Below the pieces are notes generated by a model. That model saw only the letters and a program-made list of their open reading frames with translations, searched no databases and had not been told where the DNA came from. From an uncultured Pseudomonadales bacterium (GTDB lineage: Bacteria > Pseudomonadota > Gammaproteobacteria > Pseudomonadales > Cellvibrionaceae): 64,000 bases of DNA. Below, piece after piece: positions 1-8,248 of this stretch (its first letter is position 1; each line of letters opens with the position of its first letter). The translations under genes were made by a program, and so were the position numbers. Where the stretch lies: the NCBI GenBank assembly GCA_947487765.1, contig CANKXO010000007.1:86180-150179 (forward strand). The letters are read 5' to 3'.

Positions 1-77
1 TTTGCTTTTGTTCCTACCACCAATTTTTAATCAGTTAAAACCGAGATTCAATTCTTTAAGCGGTTGAGGATTTTGTT
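1..77. other. Leader of the TRAP permease gene
   Basis: This short stretch holds no gene. A GAGGA ribosome-binding site at 66-70 lies seven bases before the ATG at 78. TRAP permeases of this fused type normally follow a substrate-binding protein gene, which would lie just outside the window. Confidence 0.5.
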
Positions 78-2642
78 ATGTCCAGTGTCGAATCGAATAA
101 TGCAGAAGAGTTTATAGGCTCTGAAATAGGTAGTCGTGACCTTAATAGCTCTCTAGGTAAATGTATCGTTGCTTTACTGATTGCTTGGTCCTTGTTTCAG
201 TTATGGTATGCATCGCCACTGCCGTTTATGTTGAACTTTGGCACATTTAATGAAGATCAGGCAAAATTTATTCATTTATCTTTTGCTGTAATGTTAGCGT
301 TTTCTCTATTTCCCTTTTCTCAGCGATCAAATTCTACCAATATCAGTATTGTTGATGTTGTCATTGGTTTCGTTGCTGCCGCGTCAGTCATGTATTTATT
401 ATTAAATCGGGATGCATTGGTTGACCGTGTCGGTATCCCAACAACAACGGATATTGCAATCGCTGTTGTCGGTATGATTTTATTATTAGAGGCGACTCGG
501 CGCTCTTTGGGTTTGCCTTTGGTGATTGTGAGTGTTGTTTTCCTCACCTTTACCTTTGCTGGGCAATATATGCCCGATGTGATTGCGCACAAGGGGGCAA
601 GTTTATCTAAAGTTGCTTCGCATCAATGGTTAACAACCGAAGGTGTTTTTGGTGTTGCCTTAGGTGTATCGACAGCCTTTGTCTTTTTGTTTGTCCTATT
701 AGGCTCGCTGCTGGATAAAGCAGGTGCCGGTAATTATTTAATCAAAGTCTCTTTTTCACTACTGGGCCATATGCGCGGTGGGCCTGCTAAAGCAGCGGTT
801 GTTGCATCGGGTTTAAGTGGGATTATTTCCGGTTCTTCTATCGCGAATGTAGTAACGACGGGCACATTTACGATTCCTCTAATGAAGCGGGTCGGATTTC
901 CAGGGACGAAAGCGGGCGCTATCGAAGTGGCCGCATCGACCAATGGGCAGTTAACACCACCTATTATGGGGGCTGCCGCATTCTTAATGGTGGAATATGT
1001 TGGGATCTCTTATTTAGAAGTTGTTAAACATGCCATTTTACCCTCGCTAATTTCTTACATTGCTTTAATTTATATTGTTCATCTCGAAGCATTAAAAATG
1101 AATATGCAGGGCATTGAGCGTTTAGAAAAGCCAACCGTTGCTCAACGCATGTTGATTTGGGCCAGCAATATTTTAATTTTGTTAGTGCTCGCTGCCGTCG
1201 TTTATTACGGCTCTCATTTTCTTGAATCCGCTTTGGGTGGTGTTTCTTATCTGGTGATGTTCTTGGTAGCGGTTGCTGCTTATATCGCATTGGTAAAAGT
1301 AGCCGCAGGGTACCCTGACTTGGCTGATGATGACGACAGTATTGAACTTGACCACTTGCCTGAAGTGCGGCCTACAGTGTTGTCGGGTTTGTATTTTTCA
1401 GTGCCTATTGTTGTGCTTTTATGGGCATTGGCAGTAAAACAATATTCACCACAACAGTCGGCATTCTATTCTGTTATCTTTTTGATTGGCGTTGTCCTGA
1501 CTCATCATCCATTAAGAGCCTGGTTTCGAAACGAAGATAATGTGATTCAAGAATGGTATAGAGGCTGGAGTGAATTTATTAGTGGCTTGGTAACCGGTGC
1601 TCGTAATATGGTCGGTATTGGTATCGCAACAGCCGCTGCGGGTATTATTGTTGGTACGGTGACATTGACCGGTCTTGGTCAAATGATGACCGAGTTCGTT
1701 GAGTATATTTCTGGTGGTAATCTATTATTGATCCTAGTATTTACCGCTTTTATTTGTATCGTGCTGGGAATGGGATTGCCAACAACTGCAAACTATATTG
1801 TTGTATCGACATTGATGGCACCAGTGATTGTGAGTTTAGGGGCTGAAAACGGTTTAGTGGTTCCTTTAATCGCTGTACATTTATTTGTATTTTATTTTGG
1901 TATTCTTGCCGATGATACACCTCCGGTAGGTTTGGCGGCGTTTGCCGCTGCAGCGATCTCAGGTGATGATCCCATCAAAACGGGTGTACAAGGTTTCACT
2001 TACGATATAAGAACTGCCATCTTACCCTTTATGTTTATTTTTAATACACAATTATTGCTGATTGGTATTGAGAGTGTATGGCAATTATTACTTACAGTGG
2101 TCAGTGCTATCGTTGCTATTTTAGTTTTTTCTGCAGCAACTCAAGGATTTTGGTATGTTAAAACCAAATGGTGGGAAACCTTAGCGCTACTATTAATTGC
2201 TTTCACCTTGTTCAGACCTGGGTTTTGGTGGGACGATATATTTCCGCCAACGGTTGATGTTCCTGCAACGGAATTAGCACAATCTTTAGAGTCCATGTCT
2301 TCAGGTCAGTTTATTGAACTGAATGTGGAAGGTGAATCATTTAACGGTGATGCCATTAAAAAAACGGTCAGCCTACAATTAGATAATGCCAAAGGCAGTG
2401 CTGAGGACCGATTACAATCCATGGGGTTAGTCTTACAAGCTAACGATCAGTTTTGGACAGTGGATCAGGTTGTTTTTGGTAGTGCAGCGGAGAAAGCTGG
2501 CATTAGTTATGGCTTTAATATTAAAGGCATTCGTCAGGAAGCAGAGCGCCTACCTAAAGAGCTGATGTATATTCCAGCTGTTTTACTATTGTTGCTGGTG
2601 GGTTGGATGCAAAAATCAAGAGCAAGAAAGGTTACGGTTTAA
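78..2642 (+). CDS. TRAP transporter fused permease (DctQM type) with C-terminal DUF3394-like domain
   Basis: This is an 854-residue inner-membrane permease in which the small (DctQ-like) and large (DctM-like) TRAP subunits are fused. The first 150 residues hold about four membrane helices. The large module follows, with signatures such as GSSIANVVTTGTF near residue 255, GLPTTANYIV near 572 and ADDTPPVGLAAFAAAA near 618. The last 200 residues form a DUF3394-like extension. It contains a PDZ-resembling stretch (VVFGSAAEKAGIS) before a final helix. Fused permeases of this kind usually work with a TAXI-family periplasmic binding protein and use an ion gradient to import organic acids; the substrate cannot be told here. 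The 3' end overlaps the convergent gene by 11 bp, so no terminator separates them. Confidence 0.92.
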   Translation: MSSVESNNAEEFIGSEIGSRDLNSSLGKCIVALLIAWSLFQLWYASPLPFMLNFGTFNEDQAKFIHLSFAVMLAFSLFPFSQRSNSTNISIVDVVIGFVAAASVMYLLLNRDALVDRVGIPTTTDIAIAVVGMILLLEATRRSLGLPLVIVSVVFLTFTFAGQYMPDVIAHKGASLSKVASHQWLTTEGVFGVALGVSTAFVFLFVLLGSLLDKAGAGNYLIKVSFSLLGHMRGGPAKAAVVASGLSGIISGSSIANVVTTGTFTIPLMKRVGFPGTKAGAIEVAASTNGQLTPPIMGAAAFLMVEYVGISYLEVVKHAILPSLISYIALIYIVHLEALKMNMQGIERLEKPTVAQRMLIWASNILILLVLAAVVYYGSHFLESALGGVSYLVMFLVAVAAYIALVKVAAGYPDLADDDDSIELDHLPEVRPTVLSGLYFSVPIVVLLWALAVKQYSPQQSAFYSVIFLIGVVLTHHPLRAWFRNEDNVIQEWYRGWSEFISGLVTGARNMVGIGIATAAAGIIVGTVTLTGLGQMMTEFVEYISGGNLLLILVFTAFICIVLGMGLPTTANYIVVSTLMAPVIVSLGAENGLVVPLIAVHLFVFYFGILADDTPPVGLAAFAAAAISGDDPIKTGVQGFTYDIRTAILPFMFIFNTQLLLIGIESVWQLLLTVVSAIVAILVFSAATQGFWYVKTKWWETLALLLIAFTLFRPGFWWDDIFPPTVDVPATELAQSLESMSSGQFIELNVEGESFNGDAIKKTVSLQLDNAKGSAEDRLQSMGLVLQANDQFWTVDQVVFGSAAEKAGISYGFNIKGIRQEAERLPKELMYIPAVLLLLLVGWMQKSRARKVTV

Positions 2643-3732
2643 TATAATCGTCAAGGCCAGCAAAGGTTATATCAAGGCACTGTTCAGATTCGCACATATA
2701 ATGCCCAATATAGGAAAGCGTTGTATGTGTCGTGCCTTGGTGCTGCTCTTGTCCGACGACTTTTGCTGCAATAATATTGCCCGCCGACTTGAAAACTTTA
2801 GGTTTGATACCAGTGACAACAACTCTCCCTTCGTTAAACAGCTGATTAGTGCTTAATAGCAACGCGGCCCTTCGTGTAAGCATTTTATCCAGTGTCACAG
2901 CGATTGCGACGACTTTACCCTCCCATAAAAATGGGTTTTTTTCGAGCTGATTAACTTCGACAAGCTCGGCAACATCAGATTGCTGAAAAAATCGCATGAT
3001 ATTGCTATTCATTGTTTTAATCTTTTCTTGCCTTTGCCGCTCTTCCTCTTCTCTTTGTTTCTGGTAGGCGATGTCCTCAGTAATATAATTGCGGTAGCTT
3101 AAAAGAAAATCATCTTTAGTGTTGTTCATAACAGCATGAATTTCCGAGCTACGAGATCGGTCGACTAAAACATTTTCACTCGTTGTAATTGCTAACAGTA
3201 CATCGTAATCAAAGTCAGGGCATAGCGTGGTATACAGCTTAAATGCCTGTCTAATTGTCGCTTGTGATAAAGCATCATCAGTACTGTGGGTTTGAAAATC
3301 ATCGACACTGATATTGATGATTGATGGCTTGCAAAGTGACAGTGGCTTTGCATTAGAGGCGTGCGCGTGCAGCCAGATAGGATGGCCGTTACTTTCCCCT
3401 AATTGTGTCAAAGCCCTGTGTCGGTCAATGGTGAATTCGCCACGGTAATCTTTGTCACCTAAATAAATACCATTGTTAAAAAAACCACTGGCTTTTATTT
3501 TGTATGGGTCATCTCTGCGCCACTTTTCAAAGGTATAAAGGGTGCCTTTACCATGGGCAAAGCCAGCTTTGCATTCGCCTTTATAGGCGATTAAATATTC
3601 ACCCTCATAATCACTAAACTGTTGGGGCCAGTGCCGACAGTCGGCAGCTCTCTCATCTGCACCAACATAACTGACACAGAAAATGCTAAGAACCAATAGC
3701 GTTAAAACATGATTTTTATCAATGAATAACAT
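2632..3732 (-). CDS. Secreted MORN-like repeat protein of unknown function
   Basis: This 366-residue protein begins with an export signal (hydrophobic core LTLLVLSIFCVSYVGA, likely cleavage after residue 25). Residues 40-100 look like degenerate MORN repeats (GECKAGFAHGKGTLY, ASGFFNNGIYLGDKDYRGEF). A charged coiled stretch rich in E, R, Q and K lies near residues 225-245. The last 110 residues (WEGKVVAIAVTLDKML and on) could be a small OB-like beta domain. Its function is not recognised. The gene is 17 bp downstream of the membrane-protein gene at 3750-4367 on the same strand, so the two are probably cotranscribed. Confidence 0.75.
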   Translation of the reverse strand: MLFIDKNHVLTLLVLSIFCVSYVGADERAADCRHWPQQFSDYEGEYLIAYKGECKAGFAHGKGTLYTFEKWRRDDPYKIKASGFFNNGIYLGDKDYRGEFTIDRHRALTQLGESNGHPIWLHAHASNAKPLSLCKPSIINISVDDFQTHSTDDALSQATIRQAFKLYTTLCPDFDYDVLLAITTSENVLVDRSRSSEIHAVMNNTKDDFLLSYRNYITEDIAYQKQREEEERQRQEKIKTMNSNIMRFFQQSDVAELVEVNQLEKNPFLWEGKVVAIAVTLDKMLTRRAALLLSTNQLFNEGRVVVTGIKPKVFKSAGNIIAAKVVGQEQHQGTTHTTLSYIGHYMCESEQCLDITFAGLDDYIKP

Positions 3733-3749
3733 ACGGTATTTGAGCTTTA

Positions 3750-4367
3750 TTAAGAGTGATTAGTAATATTTTGTTGTGTATCTCGAACAGTCATTTCATT
3801 ATTAGTCGCTGAATCGTGCGGGATCTTATATTTTGATAATAAGAACCCTATAAAAGCTAACGGTAAAATAGTTACGAATGCTGCCCCGAATAAGTTAAAA
3901 ATAATATACTCAAAGAGTCGATTGGCTGGGGGTGCCATATTGCCCATGTCAGTGAAGTAAGAAAATGCGGCGGATAAGAATGGGTAAATAGAATAGGCAG
4001 CAGTGATTAAAAAACAAACAAAAGCTATTTTTTTAAACCACTCCGTTTTCCTTTGGATAATTCCGTAAGCAATACACAGTGCCAAAAAAAGAAACCCTAA
4101 TACGAAAAGCTTTGAGAAAATAACCAAGATAGCAGGCGTGCCGATGTAACTAACAATACCGGAGTGATCATTGCCCAATGACATTAATGCTAGGTAAGAA
4201 AGATACTTTGAAAACTGTAAACCAGTGACTAATAGGATGTAGGTAACCCATAAAGAGGATAGCCAACGAAACCAGATATTATCAATCAGGCGCGGATGGG
4301 CAATAGAGCCTATTGAGTGAGATAACATTGAGATGCTTGATTCCATTGCATTATTCCTGCTTTCCAT
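3750..4367 (-). CDS. Four-helix integral membrane protein, unknown function
   Basis: This 205-residue protein has about four hydrophobic segments (around residues 36-56, 78-102, 113-135 and 150-177) separated by short charged loops. The C-terminal tail is polar. No catalytic motif or known family is visible. The start chosen gives MESRNNAMESS; an internal ATG seven codons later is equally possible. It sits between csrA and the MORN-like protein on the same strand and may share a transcript with both, 36 bp downstream of csrA. Confidence 0.65.
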   Translation of the reverse strand: MESRNNAMESSISMLSHSIGSIAHPRLIDNIWFRWLSSLWVTYILLVTGLQFSKYLSYLALMSLGNDHSGIVSYIGTPAILVIFSKLFVLGFLFLALCIAYGIIQRKTEWFKKIAFVCFLITAAYSIYPFLSAAFSYFTDMGNMAPPANRLFEYIIFNLFGAAFVTILPLAFIGFLLSKYKIPHDSATNNEMTVRDTQQNITNHS

Positions 4368-4403
4368 TCGTAATAAAATAAGGTTTCTTTGGCCTCTACA
4401 AAA

Positions 4404-4610
4404 TTAGTCTGCCGTTTCTAAACTTTTTGAAAGGTTTCTGGTTAATATTTTTCTACTTTTCCTATTGTGAAGCTCTTCACGGACAATATTGACCTCTAAA
4501 GGTGCATCAATACCAATGCGAACCTGATTGTGAGACGAATTAAGCACTTTGATTTCGATATCGTCGCCGATCATAATGGATTGGCCATAATTGCGAGTGA
4601 GTATTAACAT
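4404..4610 (-). CDS. csrA: CsrA/RsmA-family translational regulator
   Basis: This 68-residue protein matches the CsrA family over its first 50 residues: MLILTR start, [18 protein letters not shown] and VREEL. The RNA-contacting residues Leu4 and Arg44 are present. CsrA dimers bind GGA motifs in mRNA leaders and usually block translation. The C-terminal tail ([16 protein letters not shown]) is basic and diverges from housekeeping CsrA. It also lacks the usual alaS/tRNA-Ser neighbourhood, so it is probably an accessory paralogue. An AAGGAT ribosome-binding site lies four bases before the ATG. The nearby T6SS makes a regulatory link plausible but unproven. Confidence 0.93.
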   Translation of the reverse strand: MLILTRNYGQSIMIGDDIEIKVLNSSHNQVRIGIDAPLEVNIVREELHNRKSRKILTRNLSKSLETAD

Positions 4611-4815
4611 ACATATCCTTTTAAAAATTTAAAATCTACTCAGTAGGGTATTATAAAAGTTATTATTTTTTGAAAGTTAGATGTAGTTATCAATTATTTA
4701 AGCTTGTAGTTTTTTGGCAGTTTTTTCAGTAAAAAAGTGGCGCGTTAATTTGTTTTTTGTAAGGAGTAGAGTAAAGTCGCATAAGGCAATTTATTATGCT
4801 TGATAGGGTAGATAA

Positions 4816-5085
4816 TTATAATTGGGATAGAGAATTTCTAACTTCATTAGCTGAATAATGGTCAGGGCCTGAAAAGTCACCATTAATTTCACGAATTTCT
4901 CCATTGCAAGTGAAAACTAAAATACCATAATGATTATCTATGTCATCAAACCCTTCAAATCTAATGGCTTCCCCTTTTGATATTTTTCCAACATTTTTAG
5001 TGGCTATATATAGTTGACCTACCGTTAAATTAAGCTCTTTTAGCAACCAAGAGTCATAAAAAATATAGTCGCTAAGTAATACCAT
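4816..5085 (-). CDS. Small hypothetical protein, possible orphan immunity protein
   Basis: This 89-residue acidic protein has no signal peptide or membrane helix. It is preceded by a strong AGGAG ribosome-binding site, which supports translation from MVLLSDYIF. Residues 30-70 alternate hydrophobic and polar residues (GKISKGEAIRFEGF, YGILVFTCNGEIREING), suggesting a small beta-rich fold. The family is not recognised. It is the most downstream member of a minus-strand run of small AT-rich genes that follows the toxin at 8249-10291, which is why an immunity-like role is possible. Confidence 0.6.
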   Translation of the reverse strand: MVLLSDYIFYDSWLLKELNLTVGQLYIATKNVGKISKGEAIRFEGFDDIDNHYGILVFTCNGEIREINGDFSGPDHYSANEVRNSLSQL

Positions 5086-5113
5086 GGTTTTCTCCTATAT
5101 TATATGTAGTCTT

Positions 5114-6013
5114 TTATAGCTTCCATGTTCCATCGACGGTGGTCAGTATTAGCCCATCTATTATGCCGGGAGAATTAGGGTCTTTAAAAGTAAACTTGGC
5201 CTTGTATTCTTGCCCAAAACGCTCGATCAATGGCTGCATGTTTTTAGCTTTTTTTAGTTGAGCTAGTGTTTTAGGCGTTTCGGTTTGAAAGAGCTTTCTA
5301 AAGCTTGCCCAATGCCCCTTGTCTTTAAAGGTTTGAATCTCATCTGGTGATGCAAATAATGTGGCATAGGTGTCAATGTCTTGTTCGGACTCAATTGCAA
5401 GGATTGCATTATCAATCATTGTGTAAAGTGTTTTAACTCTATCGGTTTCATACAGGTTGTACTGACAGTCGTCACTAGCCTTTTTGGCTCTATCATACCC
5501 TTGTAGTGGTGTATTAAGCTTAGGTGCTTTTGGCCATGAAAACTCATTATTAGCGAATGCCGTACAGATAGGATGAATGCTTTCTATGACGCAGGGTTTA
5601 TCATTTAACTGTTTGCATACTTCCGCCTTTAAAACGTAATAAGGCAAAATATAGCTATGCGTTTGTGTATGTTTGCTGCGAGAGCTGATAAGGCTAATCA
5701 TTCGGTCAGCTTCGTTCTTTATCGTACTTTCTGACATTTTTGGGCTTGCCAACATAAACTGCAGTTCAATGCTTTCGCCCAGCTTATTAGGCGTGCCAAA
5801 CGTCCTGTGAAGTAATGCAGTATCTGGGTTGTTTTCAGCGTGCTTTGCCAGCGCTTGATAAGCACACAAATGGTCACCTGATTTTTCGCACGCTTGCGCT
5901 TTGTCGATCAAGTTTTCAGCCGCTTGAGACTGTATGCTTGCTGTTAATAAATAGCATATAGTTAAGAATATAATAAAAGTGGTGAGTTTTAGAATGTTAT
6001 ATTCCTTTTGCAT
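5114..6013 (-). CDS. Secreted protein with TPR-like helical N-terminus, unknown function
   Basis: This 299-residue protein has a signal peptide (hydrophobic core LTTFIIFLTICYLLTASIQS, likely cleavage after QSQAA near residue 32). The mature N-terminus (LIDKAQACEKSGDHLCAYQALAKHAENNPD) resembles a TPR or Sel1-like helical pair. Several paired cysteines (VCKQLNDKPC) suggest periplasmic disulfides. The C-terminal 100 residues resemble small secreted domains ending in a DGTWKL motif. An AAAGGAATT ribosome-binding site precedes the start. The role is unknown. It lies 28 bp upstream of the 89-residue gene on the same strand. Confidence 0.7.
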   Translation of the reverse strand: MQKEYNILKLTTFIIFLTICYLLTASIQSQAAENLIDKAQACEKSGDHLCAYQALAKHAENNPDTALLHRTFGTPNKLGESIELQFMLASPKMSESTIKNEADRMISLISSRSKHTQTHSYILPYYVLKAEVCKQLNDKPCVIESIHPICTAFANNEFSWPKAPKLNTPLQGYDRAKKASDDCQYNLYETDRVKTLYTMIDNAILAIESEQDIDTYATLFASPDEIQTFKDKGHWASFRKLFQTETPKTLAQLKKAKNMQPLIERFGQEYKAKFTFKDPNSPGIIDGLILTTVDGTWKL

Positions 6014-6132
6014 TTTTTTAATTCCTTTCAGTTGGGTTTATGTAAAATGTAAGTTTATATTCTGAATTTCTATTGAATACGCATTGTTTTATCTTCTGCA
6101 GGTAGAGAAGTTCATATTGCATAAGGTATGAT

Positions 6133-6747
6133 TTAAAGTGATTTCGATTTCTTGTTTGTAAATTTTGACAATAAGTACTTATTTATAACGTCTTCACGCT
6201 CTTTATAAAAATTAGAAAATTTCCAATCTATAGCCAAATTTTCATATCCAGGTTCGTTTATAATGTTAGAGACTAAGCGTCCAATGTAATATCTTTGATT
6301 TCTATCATTTTCACTTAATAATGCTTCATTAAGGTTGGGGATGTAGTCTTTTGGAATGATTTTTTTGATAAAGTCTAGATTTCTAATTGCAGAATATTTT
6401 ATGTGTAAGTTATTATTTTTTAACTGGCCGATAACAAAAGCCGAGTGCGAAAAATTATTCGAAACGTATGATAACAAGCAAGATAAATGTATTTTCTCAC
6501 TGATGCTTATATCGTTTTTTGAAAGCTCGCTACTTAAAAAAGGCTCGGCACGTTTTTGTAACAACATGGCTATCCCGCTTGCTGCGAATACATCACCATT
6601 TTTATAATCCTGTAATAAAAGCTTTTTTGCTTTCTCTTTTTCGCTAGCGGTGAAGTGAGAAAATAGATCTGTGTCATACCCTTCTCTATTTCCACCTCCT
6701 TCACCATTGCGAATCCATTCAAATTGAGACCAGTAGTCCATATTCAT
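6133..6747 (-). CDS. Cytoplasmic helical-repeat protein, candidate immunity protein
   Basis: This 204-residue protein lacks a signal peptide. It starts MNMDYWSQFEWIRNGEGGGN and continues with short amphipathic helices (FTASEKEKAKKLLLQDY, GDVFAASGIAMLLQKRA, IKYSAIRNLDFIKK). These look like HEAT-type repeats. Proteins of this size and style are common as immunity proteins beside polymorphic toxins, but I do not recognise a family. Base composition is low in GC, as in its small neighbours. The ribosome-binding site is weak: AGGA lies about 17 bases upstream. Confidence 0.6.
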   Translation of the reverse strand: MNMDYWSQFEWIRNGEGGGNREGYDTDLFSHFTASEKEKAKKLLLQDYKNGDVFAASGIAMLLQKRAEPFLSSELSKNDISISEKIHLSCLLSYVSNNFSHSAFVIGQLKNNNLHIKYSAIRNLDFIKKIIPKDYIPNLNEALLSENDRNQRYYIGRLVSNIINEPGYENLAIDWKFSNFYKEREDVINKYLLSKFTNKKSKSL

Positions 6748-6772
6748 AAAATATTATTTATATTCCTAGATT

Positions 6773-7216
6773 CTATTTTCGTAATTTTACACAAAAGCCA
6801 TCCAGCAACACTTGATGATGTATGTCCTTTTTCCCTTGGGGGTTTTTCTCTACATACGTTTTATTTTCTGGCATCCATTGATTGTCTTTGTCGCAATATA
6901 GTTTTTCAATCGTGATATTGTTTAAGGAAAATTCAAATCTCGTTAGATTGTCTCTAGAGTTATAAAATAATGTTGGTTCGCCGAATATTCCTATAATGTC
7001 GGCTAGTGTTAGCTTCTCGGGTTGAGTTGAAAACCCTATTTCTAGCAGCTTGCTATCTTCGTAAAAAGCTGTTACTTGACTTATTTTCTTATCATTTGGT
7101 GAATATTTAACTATTCCTTTCGCAATGTTTGAGTCAAAAGACCCGAATGCTGATGGGGTGATTTCTTTATTGTTCTCTAGATATATGAAAATATTTTCTA
7201 TCGTTTTGCTTTTCAT
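6773..7216 (-). CDS. Small hypothetical protein, possible orphan immunity protein
   Basis: This 147-residue soluble protein has an alternating strand pattern (KKISQVTAFYEDSKLLEIGF, ITIEKLYCDKDNQW) and a conserved-looking LTLADIIGIFGEPTLFY segment near residues 69-85. It contains no signal peptide or catalytic motif that I can name. It sits between two other uncharacterised small genes on the same strand, with 25 bp and 30 bp spacings that suggest one transcript. The toxin-proximal position makes an immunity role possible. Confidence 0.55.
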   Translation of the reverse strand: MKSKTIENIFIYLENNKEITPSAFGSFDSNIAKGIVKYSPNDKKISQVTAFYEDSKLLEIGFSTQPEKLTLADIIGIFGEPTLFYNSRDNLTRFEFSLNNITIEKLYCDKDNQWMPENKTYVEKNPQGKKDIHHQVLLDGFCVKLRK

Positions 7217-7246
7217 TTATACAAGTCAATAAATGTCACTGCTGTT

Positions 7247-7582
7247 CTATTTCTCTATTATTCCTTCAAATATACAGATAAATCTATTTGGTTGGTATTC
7301 ACCAAAAGAAAAAATAGCTGAAAAGTTATCATTAAGGTCCTGATAGCAAAGTTTTAACCCTTTTTTGCTTCCATGATAAATTTTAATGCCATCAAAATCG
7401 ACGACCTTAAGATTTAAAATATTAGCAATTTCATCTGGTGAAGCATTACTTATTTTTTCTATTGTAGATGGCTCCGATATAATATATTCGGTATTCTTGA
7501 AGCTTATTGGTGAAAAGCTAATGTCTTTTTCACTAAGCTCCCCATCGTAAATTTTTTTACCTTCACGCAATAAGATTTTCAT
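7247..7582 (-). CDS. Small hypothetical protein, possible orphan immunity protein
   Basis: This 111-residue protein is predicted to be cytoplasmic and of mixed alpha/beta type (LKVVDFDGIKIYHGSKKGLKLCY, FSAIFSFGEYQPNRFICIF). It has no signal peptide or helix long enough to span a membrane. The family is not recognised. A 140-bp gap separates it from the putative immunity gene upstream, so it may have its own promoter. Low GC content and position place it in the same accessory string as its neighbours. Confidence 0.55.
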   Translation of the reverse strand: MKILLREGKKIYDGELSEKDISFSPISFKNTEYIISEPSTIEKISNASPDEIANILNLKVVDFDGIKIYHGSKKGLKLCYQDLNDNFSAIFSFGEYQPNRFICIFEGIIEK

Positions 7583-7722
7583 ATTTTCCCTAGTTTACAA
7601 AAAACACATGTTGTGAGTATTGTTAGTATACATTTCCCTCTTTCAGAGCTCTGTAGACTTTTTGATTTCTTATATTTGACTGATAGTTTCCTTGTGCATT
7701 TCGTAGGTGTTTATAGGTTGAG

Positions 7723-8247
7723 CTAGATTTCACCTCTTTCATAACGCTCAGCAAGATCTTTCCAAAACTCTAGTAAGCCGCCATCGAATAACCAGGGGTC
7801 TGGAAAATCAAAGCGTTGAAAACTTTTGCTGTCTGAAGGGCGGCCGTAATTAATACGGCTTAAATTGGTTAGTGTGTATCCTCCATGATTAGGGCCGCCA
7901 ACACACATACCGCGATCAAATTGAAGCTTTTCTCCATCAATAATATCTGTAGCAGCAATTTTTCCTGCCGGTAAACCACCATCTTTAGGTGCTTTAAAGA
8001 AATGATCAAGCATTTTTACTACCCACGGTAAAGCTTTCAATGGAAAACAGGATTGGCTATGCAGGTATTTTTTTTCACCAGTTTTTTTGTTTATCCACTC
8101 TCCACCAAGAAATATTATTAGCAGATTTTCTTGTCTAAAAAAAATATAATCTTTTTGAGGTTTTAAAGGGTTTTTGACTTGCCCAATTTTCTTAAAGCCT
8201 TTAGGAATTTTTTGGTTTGGGTTTTTTATTTCCTCAGGGGTATACAT
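7723..8247 (-). CDS. Probable cognate immunity protein of the 680-aa toxin
   Basis: This 174-residue soluble protein follows the toxin stop codon after a single base (TAA-C-ATG). Its AGGAAAA ribosome-binding site lies inside the toxin's last codons. That arrangement predicts translational coupling, typical of toxin-immunity pairs. No known family is recognised. Notable segments are FLGGEWINKKTGEKKYLHSQSC near residue 47 and PDPWLFDGGLLEFWKDLAER near the C-terminus. The lack of a signal peptide suggests that the toxin acts in the cytoplasm, if this is the immunity protein. Confidence 0.7.
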   Translation of the reverse strand: MYTPEEIKNPNQKIPKGFKKIGQVKNPLKPQKDYIFFRQENLLIIFLGGEWINKKTGEKKYLHSQSCFPLKALPWVVKMLDHFFKAPKDGGLPAGKIAATDIIDGEKLQFDRGMCVGGPNHGGYTLTNLSRINYGRPSDSKSFQRFDFPDPWLFDGGLLEFWKDLAERYERGEI

Positions 8248-8248
8248 G

